Source of the DNA: DASXKD01 sp963707905
GTDB lineage: Bacteria > Actinomycetota > Actinomycetes > Streptosporangiales > Streptosporangiaceae
Assembly: GCA_963707905.1 (NCBI GenBank)
Contig: CAVPSA010000011.1
Location: 61,342-125,341, forward strand
DNA length: 64,000 nucleotides
Direction of reading: 5' to 3'
In this document: in pieces, positions 51,749-60,310 of the stretch
Layout: each line of letters opens with the position of its first letter
Position numbering within the stretch: position 1 is the first letter of the stretch
The notes under the pieces: model-generated
Told to the model about the DNA's origin: nothing
Seen by the model: only the letters and a program-made list of their open reading frames with translations
Database searches by the model: none
Translations under genes and position numbers: made by a program

Positions 51749-52903
51749 TTAACCAGGGGAATTGGCTGCGAAGTGTGCCGCCGCGTCGATGCCGGTGCCC
51801 ATGGCTTGCCCCGGAAGGCGGAGGACGGGGCCGTTGTAGCGCATCCCGCCGCGGACGAACCTCCTGGGCATAAGCAGGGGGGTATCGAGGTCGATGTAGG
51901 TGAAGAAGGGATAGCTCGCCGCTGCCACCGCGGCTGAGAATGTCATGGAAACTGCCGTCTCGACCATGCCGCCGATCATTCCGGTCATCCCTGCCGACCG
52001 GGCAATCGATATTATGTCGAGCGCATCCGAGACGCCGCACTTCATCAGTTTGACGTTGACCGAGCTGATGCCGCCCGACTCGACCACGCGAATGGCATCC
52101 TCGGGGCAGCGGACGGATTCGTCGGCGCAAACGGGAATGCCGTGCTCTCTTTCCAGTTCTGTAAGGCCGGCAATGTCAGGAGCCGCGACCGGTTGCTCGA
52201 CAAGGATAACCGCCGCGCCTGCCTCGGTCACGCCGCCAAGGAACCTATGAGCCTGGGCGCGGGAGAACCCGGCATTCCCGTCCACTATAATGGAAACCTC
52301 CGGCACCGCCCGGGAAATAGCCGCAACGCGCGCGACGTCCATCTCCCAGTCGGCGGCGCCGACCTTTACCTTGACGGTTTTGAATCCGGCATCCCTGGCA
52401 TGACGTGCAGATTCCACGGTGTGCGTGACGTCACCCACAGGGATGGTGATATCGGTCACGAGCTCGTGCGGAGATCCCCCGAAAAAGGCGGGCAGCGACA
52501 GGCCGAGATGGCGGGCCAGGGCATCGACCACCGCCTGCTCCACGGCGCATCTCGCAGCGGCCGCCGCTGGGCGGAGGCCGCGCAAATCAGCCGCCAGAAC
52601 ACGCCAACCGGCCGCGTCGCGCCCGGTAACGGCCGCGATCATCCCTTGCAATGCGGTGAGCGTGCTGGCTTGAGTTTCCCCGGTAATCACTTCGAACGGG
52701 GCGGCCTCACCGTAGCCGGTTGAGCCATCCTGCAATATCACCCGCACCAGCACATTCTGCGCGGTGGCAACTGCGCCCTTGGAGATGGCGAAGCTTTCGG
52801 TCAGCATTACGGCGATAGGGGCTATGTCCAGCCGCGCGATCACACGCGCGCGCTCCGCTGCCGTGCTGCCTTCCGGCCCGAACCCGTGCCGCAGTGCTGC
52901 CAT
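51749..52903 (-). CDS. Dipeptide epimerase (L-Ala-D/L-Glu epimerase-like, enolase superfamily)
   Basis: A 384-residue muconate-lactonising-enzyme-type protein. Catalytic features: TVKVKVG with Lys178 and Lys180, metal ligands Asp208 (VDGN), Glu236 (EQPV) and Asp261 (ADES), second acid-base Lys285 (NVKLMKCG), and the DLDTPLL motif (Asp338, Asp340) that marks dipeptide epimerases. It should invert the C-terminal residue of a dipeptide such as L-Ala-L-Glu. It lies divergent from the ligase island and shares its lower GC. AGAGG precedes the ATG at 52903. The exact dipeptide is unknown. Confidence 0.87.
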   Translation of the reverse strand: MAALRHGFGPEGSTAAERARVIARLDIAPIAVMLTESFAISKGAVATAQNVLVRVILQDGSTGYGEAAPFEVITGETQASTLTALQGMIAAVTGRDAAGWRVLAADLRGLRPAAAAARCAVEQAVVDALARHLGLSLPAFFGGSPHELVTDITIPVGDVTHTVESARHARDAGFKTVKVKVGAADWEMDVARVAAISRAVPEVSIIVDGNAGFSRAQAHRFLGGVTEAGAAVILVEQPVAAPDIAGLTELEREHGIPVCADESVRCPEDAIRVVESGGISSVNVKLMKCGVSDALDIISIARSAGMTGMIGGMVETAVSMTFSAAVAAASYPFFTYIDLDTPLLMPRRFVRGGMRYNGPVLRLPGQAMGTGIDAAAHFAANSPG

Positions 52904-53255
52904 GGTCGTGACCTCTGCTCCTACCTGGGATATTCCCCGGAGGCTAAGCGCGAATCAGGCAGCAAAGGGATCTGCGCCTAAAGTTCCGAGGCTGGAGTTG
53001 CGGGCAGAGGCGATCTTGAAGCTATCTGCTGAGCCCGGTCTCCGCTGCAGGCATCTGGCAAACCCAGCCTACCGGCGCCGCCGCCGGGCCTGGCAAGTGA
53101 TTTGTTCCAAGCGACTCGTCCTGCGCCCGGATCGCCTATGCTACATCGCAGCCCAAGGTTGACGAGGCACGGTTGCCTCTCGGGCCAGCCTCCCGCGGGG
53201 GAATTGAGTTATACGGGTATCCTTAGATACTTGCCAAAAGATAAGTGGGGAATTG
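52904..53255. other. Divergent control region of the D-Ala-D-X island
   Basis: This 352-base region separates the dipeptide epimerase and the double ligase. It becomes AT-richer towards the ligase start (53200-53255). It contains one palindrome (listed separately); I could not place a confident promoter. Confidence 0.5.
53217..53230. promoter_or_regulatory. GTATC-CTTA-GATAC palindrome before the double ligase
   Basis: Perfect 5-bp arms around a 4-base centre, 26 bases upstream of the ATG, in the most AT-rich part of the region. It could be an operator, perhaps for the AsnC-type regulator of the island. Inference only. Confidence 0.4.
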
Positions 53256-55679
53256 ATGGTATCGCTTGCGCTGCTGCTCGGCGGTCCCTCGCGGGAGCGA
53301 GGTATCTCTCTCAACTCCGCACGTTCCGTCGCTGATCATCTCGTGGGCACGGATATTCAGCTCAAGGAGATCATTTACTTCGACCGCCACTTGCGCGCGT
53401 ACCCAATTTCGCGCAGCCTGCTGTACTGCAATACGCCTTCTGATTTCGATTTCAAGCTAACGCTGGCTGGCGGCGCACTAACCGAGAAAGCTCTTGTTTC
53501 CCGTCTCCAGAGCGTGGATCTCGTCTTCCCGGCTATCCACGGCGCCTTTGGCGAAGATGGGCAACTCCAGGCCCTGCTCGAGTCAGCAGGGGTTCCGTTC
53601 ATAGGGACAGGCGCCAGCGCCTGCGAGGTGGCATTCGACAAATTCAGGGCAACCGACGCGCTGCACACGGCAGGCGTAGGCACTGTTCCCAGCATCCTGA
53701 TCACATCGCAGCAGTCGGCCGAGATGAGGAAGGACGCACTTCTCGGCGCGTTCCCCGATGCCGCGAAGGTTATCGTCAAGCCTGCTCAGGGTGGTTCCAG
53801 CATCGATGTTCATGTCTTGACGGACCGAAGCGCGGGCGCCGGGATCCTCGAAGGCGTGGTGAGCCGCTACGGCCGCGCCGTCATCCAGCCCTGGATCACT
53901 GGCACCGAGATGACCACCATTGTCATGCAAGGGCCGTCCGGGCCGGTTGCGCTGATTCCGCTGCAGATCGAGCTGAGGAATCGCTTGAGCGATAATGACA
54001 TATTTGACTACCGGCGTAAGTACCTTGCCAGCAACGACTCGCACTATTATTGCCCGCCCGCGCAGGACCTGGCGGTTATCAGAGCAATTCAACGTGTCTC
54101 TGAGCACGCGTTCTCCCTGCTCGGGCTCAGGGATTTTGCCAGAATCGATAGCTGGCTCCGGCCTGATGGCGAGATTCTCGTCTCCGATATAAATCCCATC
54201 AGCGGCATGGAGCAGAACAGCTTTCTATTTATCTCCGCGGCGCAGTTGGGCATGAGTCATGCGGACATCCTGCGGGTCATCGTGCACACCGCGGCCAGGA
54301 GGATCGGAATCGAGGAGGCTGACGGGGGCCCGGCCAAGGCCGCCGCTCCCGCGACGCGCCAGCCGGTAGCGGTGCTGTTCGGCGGTGCGACGGCCGAGCG
54401 GCAGGTGTCGGTCCTGTCCGGCACCAACGTCTGGCTGAAACTGCTCGGCTCGCACCGCTACGCGCCACAGCCGTACCTGCTGGATCCCGATGGGTCGGTA
54501 TGGCGGCTGTCCTACTCGGCGGCACTCCGCCATTCCGTCGAGGAGATCGTGGAATCATGCCGGGACGCGCAACGGCTCGACGAAGTCCGCGGCAATCTCG
54601 CCTCCTCGATACTCCAGCGGCTTGGCCTGTCCGGCGAAGACCTTAGCTCGCCTGTATCGCCGCCGGTCCGGCTCACCATGGATCAGTTCCTTGACCAGCA
54701 TGACCTGGTGTTCATCGCCCTGCACGGCGGCCAGGGCGAGGACGGCACGCTGCAAGAAGTGCTTAACTCCCACGGCGTCCGTTACAACGGGTCAGACGCA
54801 GCCGCGTCACGCTTGTGCATGGATAAGTACGAGACAGGCAAGATCGTCGCAGAACTGGCCCCGGAGGGTATCTACACGGCGCGCCGGATCTGTGTGCCGC
54901 TGCTTGATGCCCTCGCGCGGGACTCGTCCGAGCTGTGGCAAGAGATCGCGGCGTCTTGCGGAGCTTCCCGTGTGGTGGTGAAGCCCGTCGGCGACGGCTG
55001 CTCAGCGGGCGTGGTGGCGCTTGGCCGCTCAGCGGATCTTGCGCTGTACCTGCGCCTGATCGACAGTGGCGCCCCGCGGCTGCATGGGGACTCGTTCTCC
55101 CTGCTGATGGATGGTCAGATCATCGAGTTGCCTACCGAGAAGCAGACGCGCCTGCTATTCGAGGAGTACATCGAGACCGACGATATCCGGGTCGATGACC
55201 TAGGCCGTGATGCCTCGAATGCAGCCGGGCTGATTTGGGGTCAGGAACGTGACACCGGCTGGATCGAGATAACTGTCGGGGTGCTCGGGAAGAAAGGCTC
55301 CATGACCGCCATGAATCCGAGCATCACCGTTGCGAGCAGCGGCATCCTTTCGCTGGAAGAGAAATTTATGGGGGGCACCGGTGTCAACATCACCCCGCCT
55401 CCCGTGCCACCACTTGGCCGGGTCAGCCCTGAGGCCGTGCACATGGCGAAAGAAAGAATAGCCCGTGTTGCGAATGCCCTCGGAATGGCTGGCTACGGGC
55501 GGATAGATGCGTTCATGCACCGGGAGACCGGCGAGGTCATCGTAATAGAGGCCAACTCCCTGCCCGGGCTGACCCCCGCCACCGTGTTCTATCACCAGGG
55601 ACTCGCCGAGGATCCGCCGCTGCCACCGCGCGACATCCTGGAGATGATCGTCGACTTGGCTGATTCACCGGGGACGTAG
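53256..55679 (+). CDS. Fused double D-Ala-D-Ala ligase (two ATP-grasp domains)
   Basis: An 807-residue protein with two complete Ddl units. Domain 1 (residues 1-355): Glu14 in SRERGIS, HGAFGEDG, Lys175 and Ser181-182 in VKPAQGGSS, the omega-loop Lys255-Tyr256 in DYRRKYLASN, Arg296, Asp298, Asp311, Asn313 and Ser322. Domain 2 (370-800): Glu381 in TAERQVS, HGGQGEDG, Lys576 and Ser583, Arg749, Asp751, Glu765, Asn767 and Thr776, but its omega loop reads EEKF with Phe704 where typical ligases have Tyr. Phe there is linked to D-Ala-D-Lac formation. Single-domain Ddl is about 350 residues. GGGGA precedes the ATG at 53256. GC is visibly lower, suggesting transfer. Confidence 0.88.
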   Translation: MVSLALLLGGPSRERGISLNSARSVADHLVGTDIQLKEIIYFDRHLRAYPISRSLLYCNTPSDFDFKLTLAGGALTEKALVSRLQSVDLVFPAIHGAFGEDGQLQALLESAGVPFIGTGASACEVAFDKFRATDALHTAGVGTVPSILITSQQSAEMRKDALLGAFPDAAKVIVKPAQGGSSIDVHVLTDRSAGAGILEGVVSRYGRAVIQPWITGTEMTTIVMQGPSGPVALIPLQIELRNRLSDNDIFDYRRKYLASNDSHYYCPPAQDLAVIRAIQRVSEHAFSLLGLRDFARIDSWLRPDGEILVSDINPISGMEQNSFLFISAAQLGMSHADILRVIVHTAARRIGIEEADGGPAKAAAPATRQPVAVLFGGATAERQVSVLSGTNVWLKLLGSHRYAPQPYLLDPDGSVWRLSYSAALRHSVEEIVESCRDAQRLDEVRGNLASSILQRLGLSGEDLSSPVSPPVRLTMDQFLDQHDLVFIALHGGQGEDGTLQEVLNSHGVRYNGSDAAASRLCMDKYETGKIVAELAPEGIYTARRICVPLLDALARDSSELWQEIAASCGASRVVVKPVGDGCSAGVVALGRSADLALYLRLIDSGAPRLHGDSFSLLMDGQIIELPTEKQTRLLFEEYIETDDIRVDDLGRDASNAAGLIWGQERDTGWIEITVGVLGKKGSMTAMNPSITVASSGILSLEEKFMGGTGVNITPPPVPPLGRVSPEAVHMAKERIARVANALGMAGYGRIDAFMHRETGEVIVIEANSLPGLTPATVFYHQGLAEDPPLPPRDILEMIVDLADSPGT

Positions 55680-55689
55680 CTGGCGGCCT

Positions 55690-55740
55690 CCTGGCCTGCG
55701 TGCCCTGGCCTGCGTGCCCCGGCCTGCGGGCAGGCAGGCC
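55690..55740. repeat. Short tandem and inverted repeats between ligase and MurF-Alr genes
   Basis: CTGGCCTGCGTGCC is present twice head to tail, then a weaker unit, and GGCCTGC with GCAGGCC forms a small stem around 55721-55740. It could attenuate or end ligase transcription within the 185-base spacer. Confidence 0.45.
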
Positions 55741-55864
55741 GATCGGAGGCCGGGCACCAGTAAGCTTGGTGGGCCCGCCCGGCGGCACCCCGTCGTTGTC
55801 CTGCGCTGCAAACCGCTGCCAAGCGCAGTCGCCGCGCGATGCTCGATGACTCGGAGGGCCCCCT

Positions 55865-58384
55865 GTGGATGCAGTCAGCATCGCCGACCTGGCCGACATC
55901 GTCGGCGGCCGGGTGACCGGCTGGACACCACAAGCCGATCTCTTCCGGCATGTGACCATCCACTCCCAGCACATCATGCAAGGAAGCGTCTTCTTCGCCC
56001 TGCCGGGCGCGCGAACTGACGGTCATAAATTCGCACGCGACGCGCTGGCGAACGGCGCCGTCGGAGTGGTGCTCGCGGAGAACCAGGGCCAGGCCCATGA
56101 CTATGGCGGCCCCGTGGTCCTGGTGCCGGACCCGCTGGAAGCATTGCAAGGGCTGGCTAAATGGTGGCGCTCTCAGCTGTCGGCAACAGTCGTCGCGGTC
56201 GTGGGCAGCAGCGGCAAGACCGTAACCAAGGATGCCCTTGTCCAAATTCTAGGCGCTGACCGGCATGTATTTGGCACACCAGGAAGTTTCAATAGCCAGG
56301 TGGGGGTTCCACTTGCGCTCCTGGATTGCCCGGCTGACTGTGACGTCGCCATAATCGAAGCGGCGGCGACCGAACCGGGTGAAATGTCCCTCCTGCATGA
56401 CATGATTCACCCCGATCACGTTGTCTTCACCAACCTCGGCACTCGGCATGCTTCGAACTTTCCTGGCCCTGCGGCGCACGCGGCGGAGCTGCTATCCATC
56501 ACCGGGGACGGTGCGTACAACGGGGGCGGTGCACACGGCTGGCTGGTCATCGGCGATCCGCAGCCCGTGGTCCGGGGCGTGGCGGAGAACCTGAGCACCC
56601 ACAACTGCTACCGCGGCGACTCCACCGTGATACCTGCCTTCACGATTCTGGAAAGCGATCCAAGGAGCACGCTGGTCCGGGTCAGCTTCCCCGGTGCTGC
56701 TGACGGGCACGTCGTCATCCAGACGCCGTTTGAGGAAATCCTCATGGATATAGAGGTGGCCTTGGCCGCCTCCTGGCTGCTTGGCGTGGAACCGGCCACC
56801 GCACTGCAGGCCCTGACCGACTACGTGCCGACCGAGACCCGGATGGAGGTCTGGCAATCACCGGAGGGATGGACCGTGGTGCGCGACGTCGCGACCACGG
56901 ATGCCGTCACTCTGGGCACCGCACTGCAGGTATCCCGTCGCCTGGCCCGCCGGTCGAGTCACTTCAGCGTGGTACTGTCCGACCCCTTGGAGTCCTGCAA
57001 GTCAGAAAGCGTGCATGCCCTGGGCCGCACGCTTGGCAGCTCGGAGGTAGACAGTCTCTGGGCGCTGGAGTGTGCCTCGCACCAGGAGATCGGGGCAACC
57101 CTCACCGCGATGGGCTCCGACGTGGAGGTTCGCTACTTCGCCAGTCTCGAGGCGATGCGTCCTGCCCTTCGTGACAATCTCGGCAACGATGACATCGTCC
57201 TGATCGAGTCTCCCAGGGAGCGCTCTCTCGCGGATGTGACCTCGACCCTGATAGAGCCGCTCGCTCCTACGCGGCTCTACATCGACAGGGCCGCGCTGGA
57301 GAGCAATGTCATCGCGTTCCGCCGGCTGATCGGGCCTCAGATTCAGCTTCTCGCCATGGTCAAGGGCCTGGGGTACGGCACGAACGCGATCCATGTCAGC
57401 AGGTCACTGCAGGCCGCGGGGGTCGATCAGCTCGGTGTGGCGACGGTGGACGAGGGCATTGCCCTGCGCCGGGCCGAGGTATCCCTGCCGATTCTCGTCA
57501 CCCTCGCCACCTCGACGGAGATGGACAAGGCCATCAGGAATGATCTGACTCCGCAGATCTATACGCCCGGCATGCTGGACTCGGTGATCTTCCATGCCCG
57601 CCTGAGCACACGGCGGCAGCCGCTGAAGATTCATCTTGAAATCGAAACAGGCATGCACCGGACGGGATTCCAGCCGGCCGATGCCGTCAAGGCCCTGGAA
57701 CGCCTTCGCGGTGAGCCGTCGGTCAGCCTGGCCGGGCTCATGACGCACTTTGCCTGCGCCGATCAGCCCGGCGAGGACGACTTCACACTGGCACAGCTCG
57801 CACGATTCATGGAAGTGGCACGCGTCGCGGAGGAGCTTGGCTTCAAGGACTTCATCAGGCATGCGGCAAACACAGCCGGGGCCATTCGCTTTCCGGCGGC
57901 GCGCCTTGACATGGTGCGGGTTGGCATTGGCCTGTACGGAGTTTATCCCTCACCCGAAACGGTGCATCAGATCGACCTCACGCCTGTCGTGGCGCTGGTC
58001 AGCCAGATCGTCGAAATCCAGGACCTGTCCGAAGGTGACCGGATCGGCTATGGGGGAACCTACCGGGTGCCGGCCGGAGGGCGACGGGTCGCCGTCGTGG
58101 CCGCCGGTTACCATGATTGCGTTCCGCGGGGGCTTTCGAATTTCGGCTACGTCTCTGTCGATGGCCGCAAGTGCGGCATCCTGGGCATAGTGTCCATGGA
58201 CTCGATGGTCGTGGATGTCAGCGACTGCCCCAGCGCGGCAGTCGGCAGCGATGTGCTGATTTACGGCCGGCACGGGGGATCGAGCGTGCCAATCGAGGAA
58301 GTGGCATCGGCAATGGACACGATCCCGTATGAGCTTCTTTCCCGTGTCCAGCCGCGGGTCCTGCGGGTGCTGACCCAGCATTGA
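55865..58384 (+). CDS. MurF-like ligase fused to alanine racemase
   Basis: An 839-residue fusion. The N-terminal half (1-460) is a Mur ligase: P-loop VVGSSGKTVTK (Lys118), PGSFNSQVGVPLALL, EPGEMSLLHDMIHPDHVVFTN and His195. The usual DxxYNANP motif is replaced by DVATTDAV, so acceptor choice may differ from MurF. The C-terminal half (about 468-839) is alanine racemase: PLP Lys500 in LLAMVKGLGYG, HFACADQ, RVGIGLYG and catalytic Tyr729 in RIGYGGTY. MurF-Alr fusions are known in Bacteroidetes but unusual in actinomycetes. Together with the double ligase it could make D-Ala, then attach a D-Ala-D-X dipeptide to a UDP-MurNAc-type tripeptide. GGAGGG lies 6 bases before the GTG. Confidence 0.88.
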   Translation: MDAVSIADLADIVGGRVTGWTPQADLFRHVTIHSQHIMQGSVFFALPGARTDGHKFARDALANGAVGVVLAENQGQAHDYGGPVVLVPDPLEALQGLAKWWRSQLSATVVAVVGSSGKTVTKDALVQILGADRHVFGTPGSFNSQVGVPLALLDCPADCDVAIIEAAATEPGEMSLLHDMIHPDHVVFTNLGTRHASNFPGPAAHAAELLSITGDGAYNGGGAHGWLVIGDPQPVVRGVAENLSTHNCYRGDSTVIPAFTILESDPRSTLVRVSFPGAADGHVVIQTPFEEILMDIEVALAASWLLGVEPATALQALTDYVPTETRMEVWQSPEGWTVVRDVATTDAVTLGTALQVSRRLARRSSHFSVVLSDPLESCKSESVHALGRTLGSSEVDSLWALECASHQEIGATLTAMGSDVEVRYFASLEAMRPALRDNLGNDDIVLIESPRERSLADVTSTLIEPLAPTRLYIDRAALESNVIAFRRLIGPQIQLLAMVKGLGYGTNAIHVSRSLQAAGVDQLGVATVDEGIALRRAEVSLPILVTLATSTEMDKAIRNDLTPQIYTPGMLDSVIFHARLSTRRQPLKIHLEIETGMHRTGFQPADAVKALERLRGEPSVSLAGLMTHFACADQPGEDDFTLAQLARFMEVARVAEELGFKDFIRHAANTAGAIRFPAARLDMVRVGIGLYGVYPSPETVHQIDLTPVVALVSQIVEIQDLSEGDRIGYGGTYRVPAGGRRVAVVAAGYHDCVPRGLSNFGYVSVDGRKCGILGIVSMDSMVVDVSDCPSAAVGSDVLIYGRHGGSSVPIEEVASAMDTIPYELLSRVQPRVLRVLTQH

Positions 58385-58532
58385 TCAGCGGTGGCCTCGC
58401 GGCCAGACCGTACCCGGGGCGCCACCGGCCGATTGATCCTCATCGTGCATGGCCGCCCGGGCCGGGCTGCCCGTAATCCCAGCCCATGACAAACCGGCGG
58501 TGCCGGGAAAGGCGTCACGGTAGGCTTGCCGG

Positions 58533-59024
58533 ATGCGAGAGATCATTGACATCCTGCAAGCCGATGGGCGCGCCACCCCGGAGCGCATTGCGACCATGAC
58601 AGGGCTCGACGCCGATAGCGTGCGTGATCAGATCGCCACCTGGGAGCGGGAAGGGATCATCAGGCGGTATAAAGCCGTGGTCGATCTGGACCAGATGCGC
58701 AAGATCGCTGGCGTTGAAGTGATCACTGCGCTGATCGATGTATCAGTCTCCCCGGAGCGTGGTGTTGGCTTCGACGATGTAGCCGCACGGATATCGCAGT
58801 TTCCCGAGGTCCGGTCCGTGTACCTGGTATCCGGCGTCCAAGACCTGCGCTGCGTGGTAACCGGCCGCAGCATGCATGATGTCGCCGATTTCGTGGCTCA
58901 AAAGCTCGCCACCATAAGCCGGGTAACGGCTACCGCCACACATTTCGTCCTGAAGACGTATAAGGACGACGGCGAGCTGCTTATCGGGGGAACCGAAGAC
59001 CACCGCCTGAGAGTGGCACCATGA
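58533..59024 (+). CDS. Lrp/AsnC-family transcriptional regulator
   Basis: A 163-residue regulator. The helix-turn-helix (IDILQADGRATPERIATMTG, SVRDQIATWEREGIIRRYKA) is followed by a RAM-type effector domain (GVEVITALIDVSVSPERGVG, VRSVYLVSGVQDLRCVVTGR). It overlaps the aminotransferase gene by 4 bases (ATGA). The pairing resembles alaR with alaT in Bacillus, where alanine is sensed, so alanine or another amino acid is the likely effector and this island the likely target. Confidence 0.88.
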   Translation: MREIIDILQADGRATPERIATMTGLDADSVRDQIATWEREGIIRRYKAVVDLDQMRKIAGVEVITALIDVSVSPERGVGFDDVAARISQFPEVRSVYLVSGVQDLRCVVTGRSMHDVADFVAQKLATISRVTATATHFVLKTYKDDGELLIGGTEDHRLRVAP

Positions 59025-60193
59025 GGCCGCTGAACCCGGCCGTCGTTGCCTGCCCGCCATCTGGGATACGCCGTTTCTTTGATATAGCGGCTAGCATGGA
59101 AGACGTCATCTCGCTAGGAGTGGGCGAGCCTGACTATGCGACTCCCTGGCGGATCAGGGAAGCTGGGATATTCGCCCTGGAAAGTGGCATCACCACCTAT
59201 ACGTCGAACGCGGGGCTGCTGGAACTTCGCGAGGCCATCTGTGCGGATCTCGATCGCCGCTATAGCCTGAGTTACCGGCCAGCCGATGAATGCCTCATTA
59301 CCGCAGGCGTGTCGGAGGGGCTGGACCTTGCGCTCCGGGCGATGCTGGCGCCGGGCGACGAGGTGCTGATCCCGGAACCTTGTTACGTTGCGTATGGGCC
59401 ATGCGTGAGCCTGGCGGGCGGTAAGCCGGTAACCGTTGCCACGAGCGGGACCGATGGCTTTCGCCTGCACGCTGACCGGATCGCGGCCGCTATTACCCCA
59501 AGAACAAAGGCAATCCTGCTCAGTTCGCCTGCCAACCCGACGGGAGCCGTGCAGGCACGTGAGGATCTGGCGGCCGTGGTCGAACTGGCCGTACGGCATG
59601 ATCTTTACCTGATTTCTGATGAGATATACGAGAGGCTCAGCTACCTTTCGCCGCATGTCAGTGTGGCGGCTCTGCCGGGTGCGCTCGAGCGGACTATCCT
59701 GCTGGGCGGCTTTTCAAAGGCTTACGCCATGACGGGATGGCGCGTAGGTTACTTGTGTGCCCCTGCGGCCATATCAGAGCTGGCCTGCAGGATCCATCAG
59801 TACACCATGCTCTGCGCGTCACATATATCGCAGCTAGCCGCGCTGGAGGCGCTGCGCAGCGGTGCAGCTGACGCGGATGAAATGATTGCTGATTATGACC
59901 GCCGCCGCCGTATCTTTGTCAAGGGCCTCTGCGAAATTGGCCTGGACTGCCCGGAGCCCGGCGGGGCATTCTATGCATTCCCTTCCATTAGCAGCACCGG
60001 TCTGACCTCCCAGCAATTCGCTGAGCAGCTCCTCTATGCCGAGCGTGTTGCCGTGGTTCCCGGGGATGTCTTCGGCCCGTCGGGCGAAGGATATGTTCGA
60101 TGCTGTTATGCGACAGCGCTATCGGACCTTGAGGAGGCGCTGGCCCGGATCGATCGTTTCCTGGGGAAGCTTCCCGCTGCTCCGGTTGCTTAA
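59021..60193 (+). CDS. PLP-dependent aminotransferase, class I/II (PatA/AlaT-like)
   Basis: A 390-residue fold-type I aminotransferase. The N-terminal ISLGVGEPDYATP motif, LLSSPANPTGAV, SDEIYERL and the PLP Lys in GGFSKAYAMTGWRVGYL are intact, as is the C-terminal Arg in GYVRCCYA. PatA and AlaT members act on aromatic amino acids, acetyl-DAP or alanine. Next to an AsnC regulator and an alanine racemase, L-alanine supply from pyruvate is the simplest role. GC is lower than in neighbouring housekeeping genes. Confidence 0.9.
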   Translation: MRPLNPAVVACPPSGIRRFFDIAASMEDVISLGVGEPDYATPWRIREAGIFALESGITTYTSNAGLLELREAICADLDRRYSLSYRPADECLITAGVSEGLDLALRAMLAPGDEVLIPEPCYVAYGPCVSLAGGKPVTVATSGTDGFRLHADRIAAAITPRTKAILLSSPANPTGAVQAREDLAAVVELAVRHDLYLISDEIYERLSYLSPHVSVAALPGALERTILLGGFSKAYAMTGWRVGYLCAPAAISELACRIHQYTMLCASHISQLAALEALRSGAADADEMIADYDRRRRIFVKGLCEIGLDCPEPGGAFYAFPSISSTGLTSQQFAEQLLYAERVAVVPGDVFGPSGEGYVRCCYATALSDLEEALARIDRFLGKLPAAPVA

Positions 60194-60262
60194 TGACCAT
60201 TAGCGGGTAGCGACCGGGTGGCGGCATTGGCCCTTTGGTAAATGATTCCGCTTTCTCGGCCA

Positions 60263-60298
60263 GTAACTGGTCATCAGGTGCCGGACACGACCAGTTAC
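60263..60298. terminator. Hairpin between convergent genes
   Basis: Arms 60263-60272 and 60289-60298 (GTAACTGGTC with GACCAGTTAC) pair perfectly over 10 bp with a 16-base loop, between the aminotransferase and XRE genes. It probably acts in both directions and marks the island's end. Confidence 0.6.
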
Positions 60299-60310
60299 CA
60301 GCTCGAGTGG

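Noticed and set aside
53256..58384. Vancomycin-resistance (van) cluster
   Set aside because: No VanH-type lactate dehydrogenase, VanX dipeptidase or VanRS pair is present; only ligase-like genes are shared.
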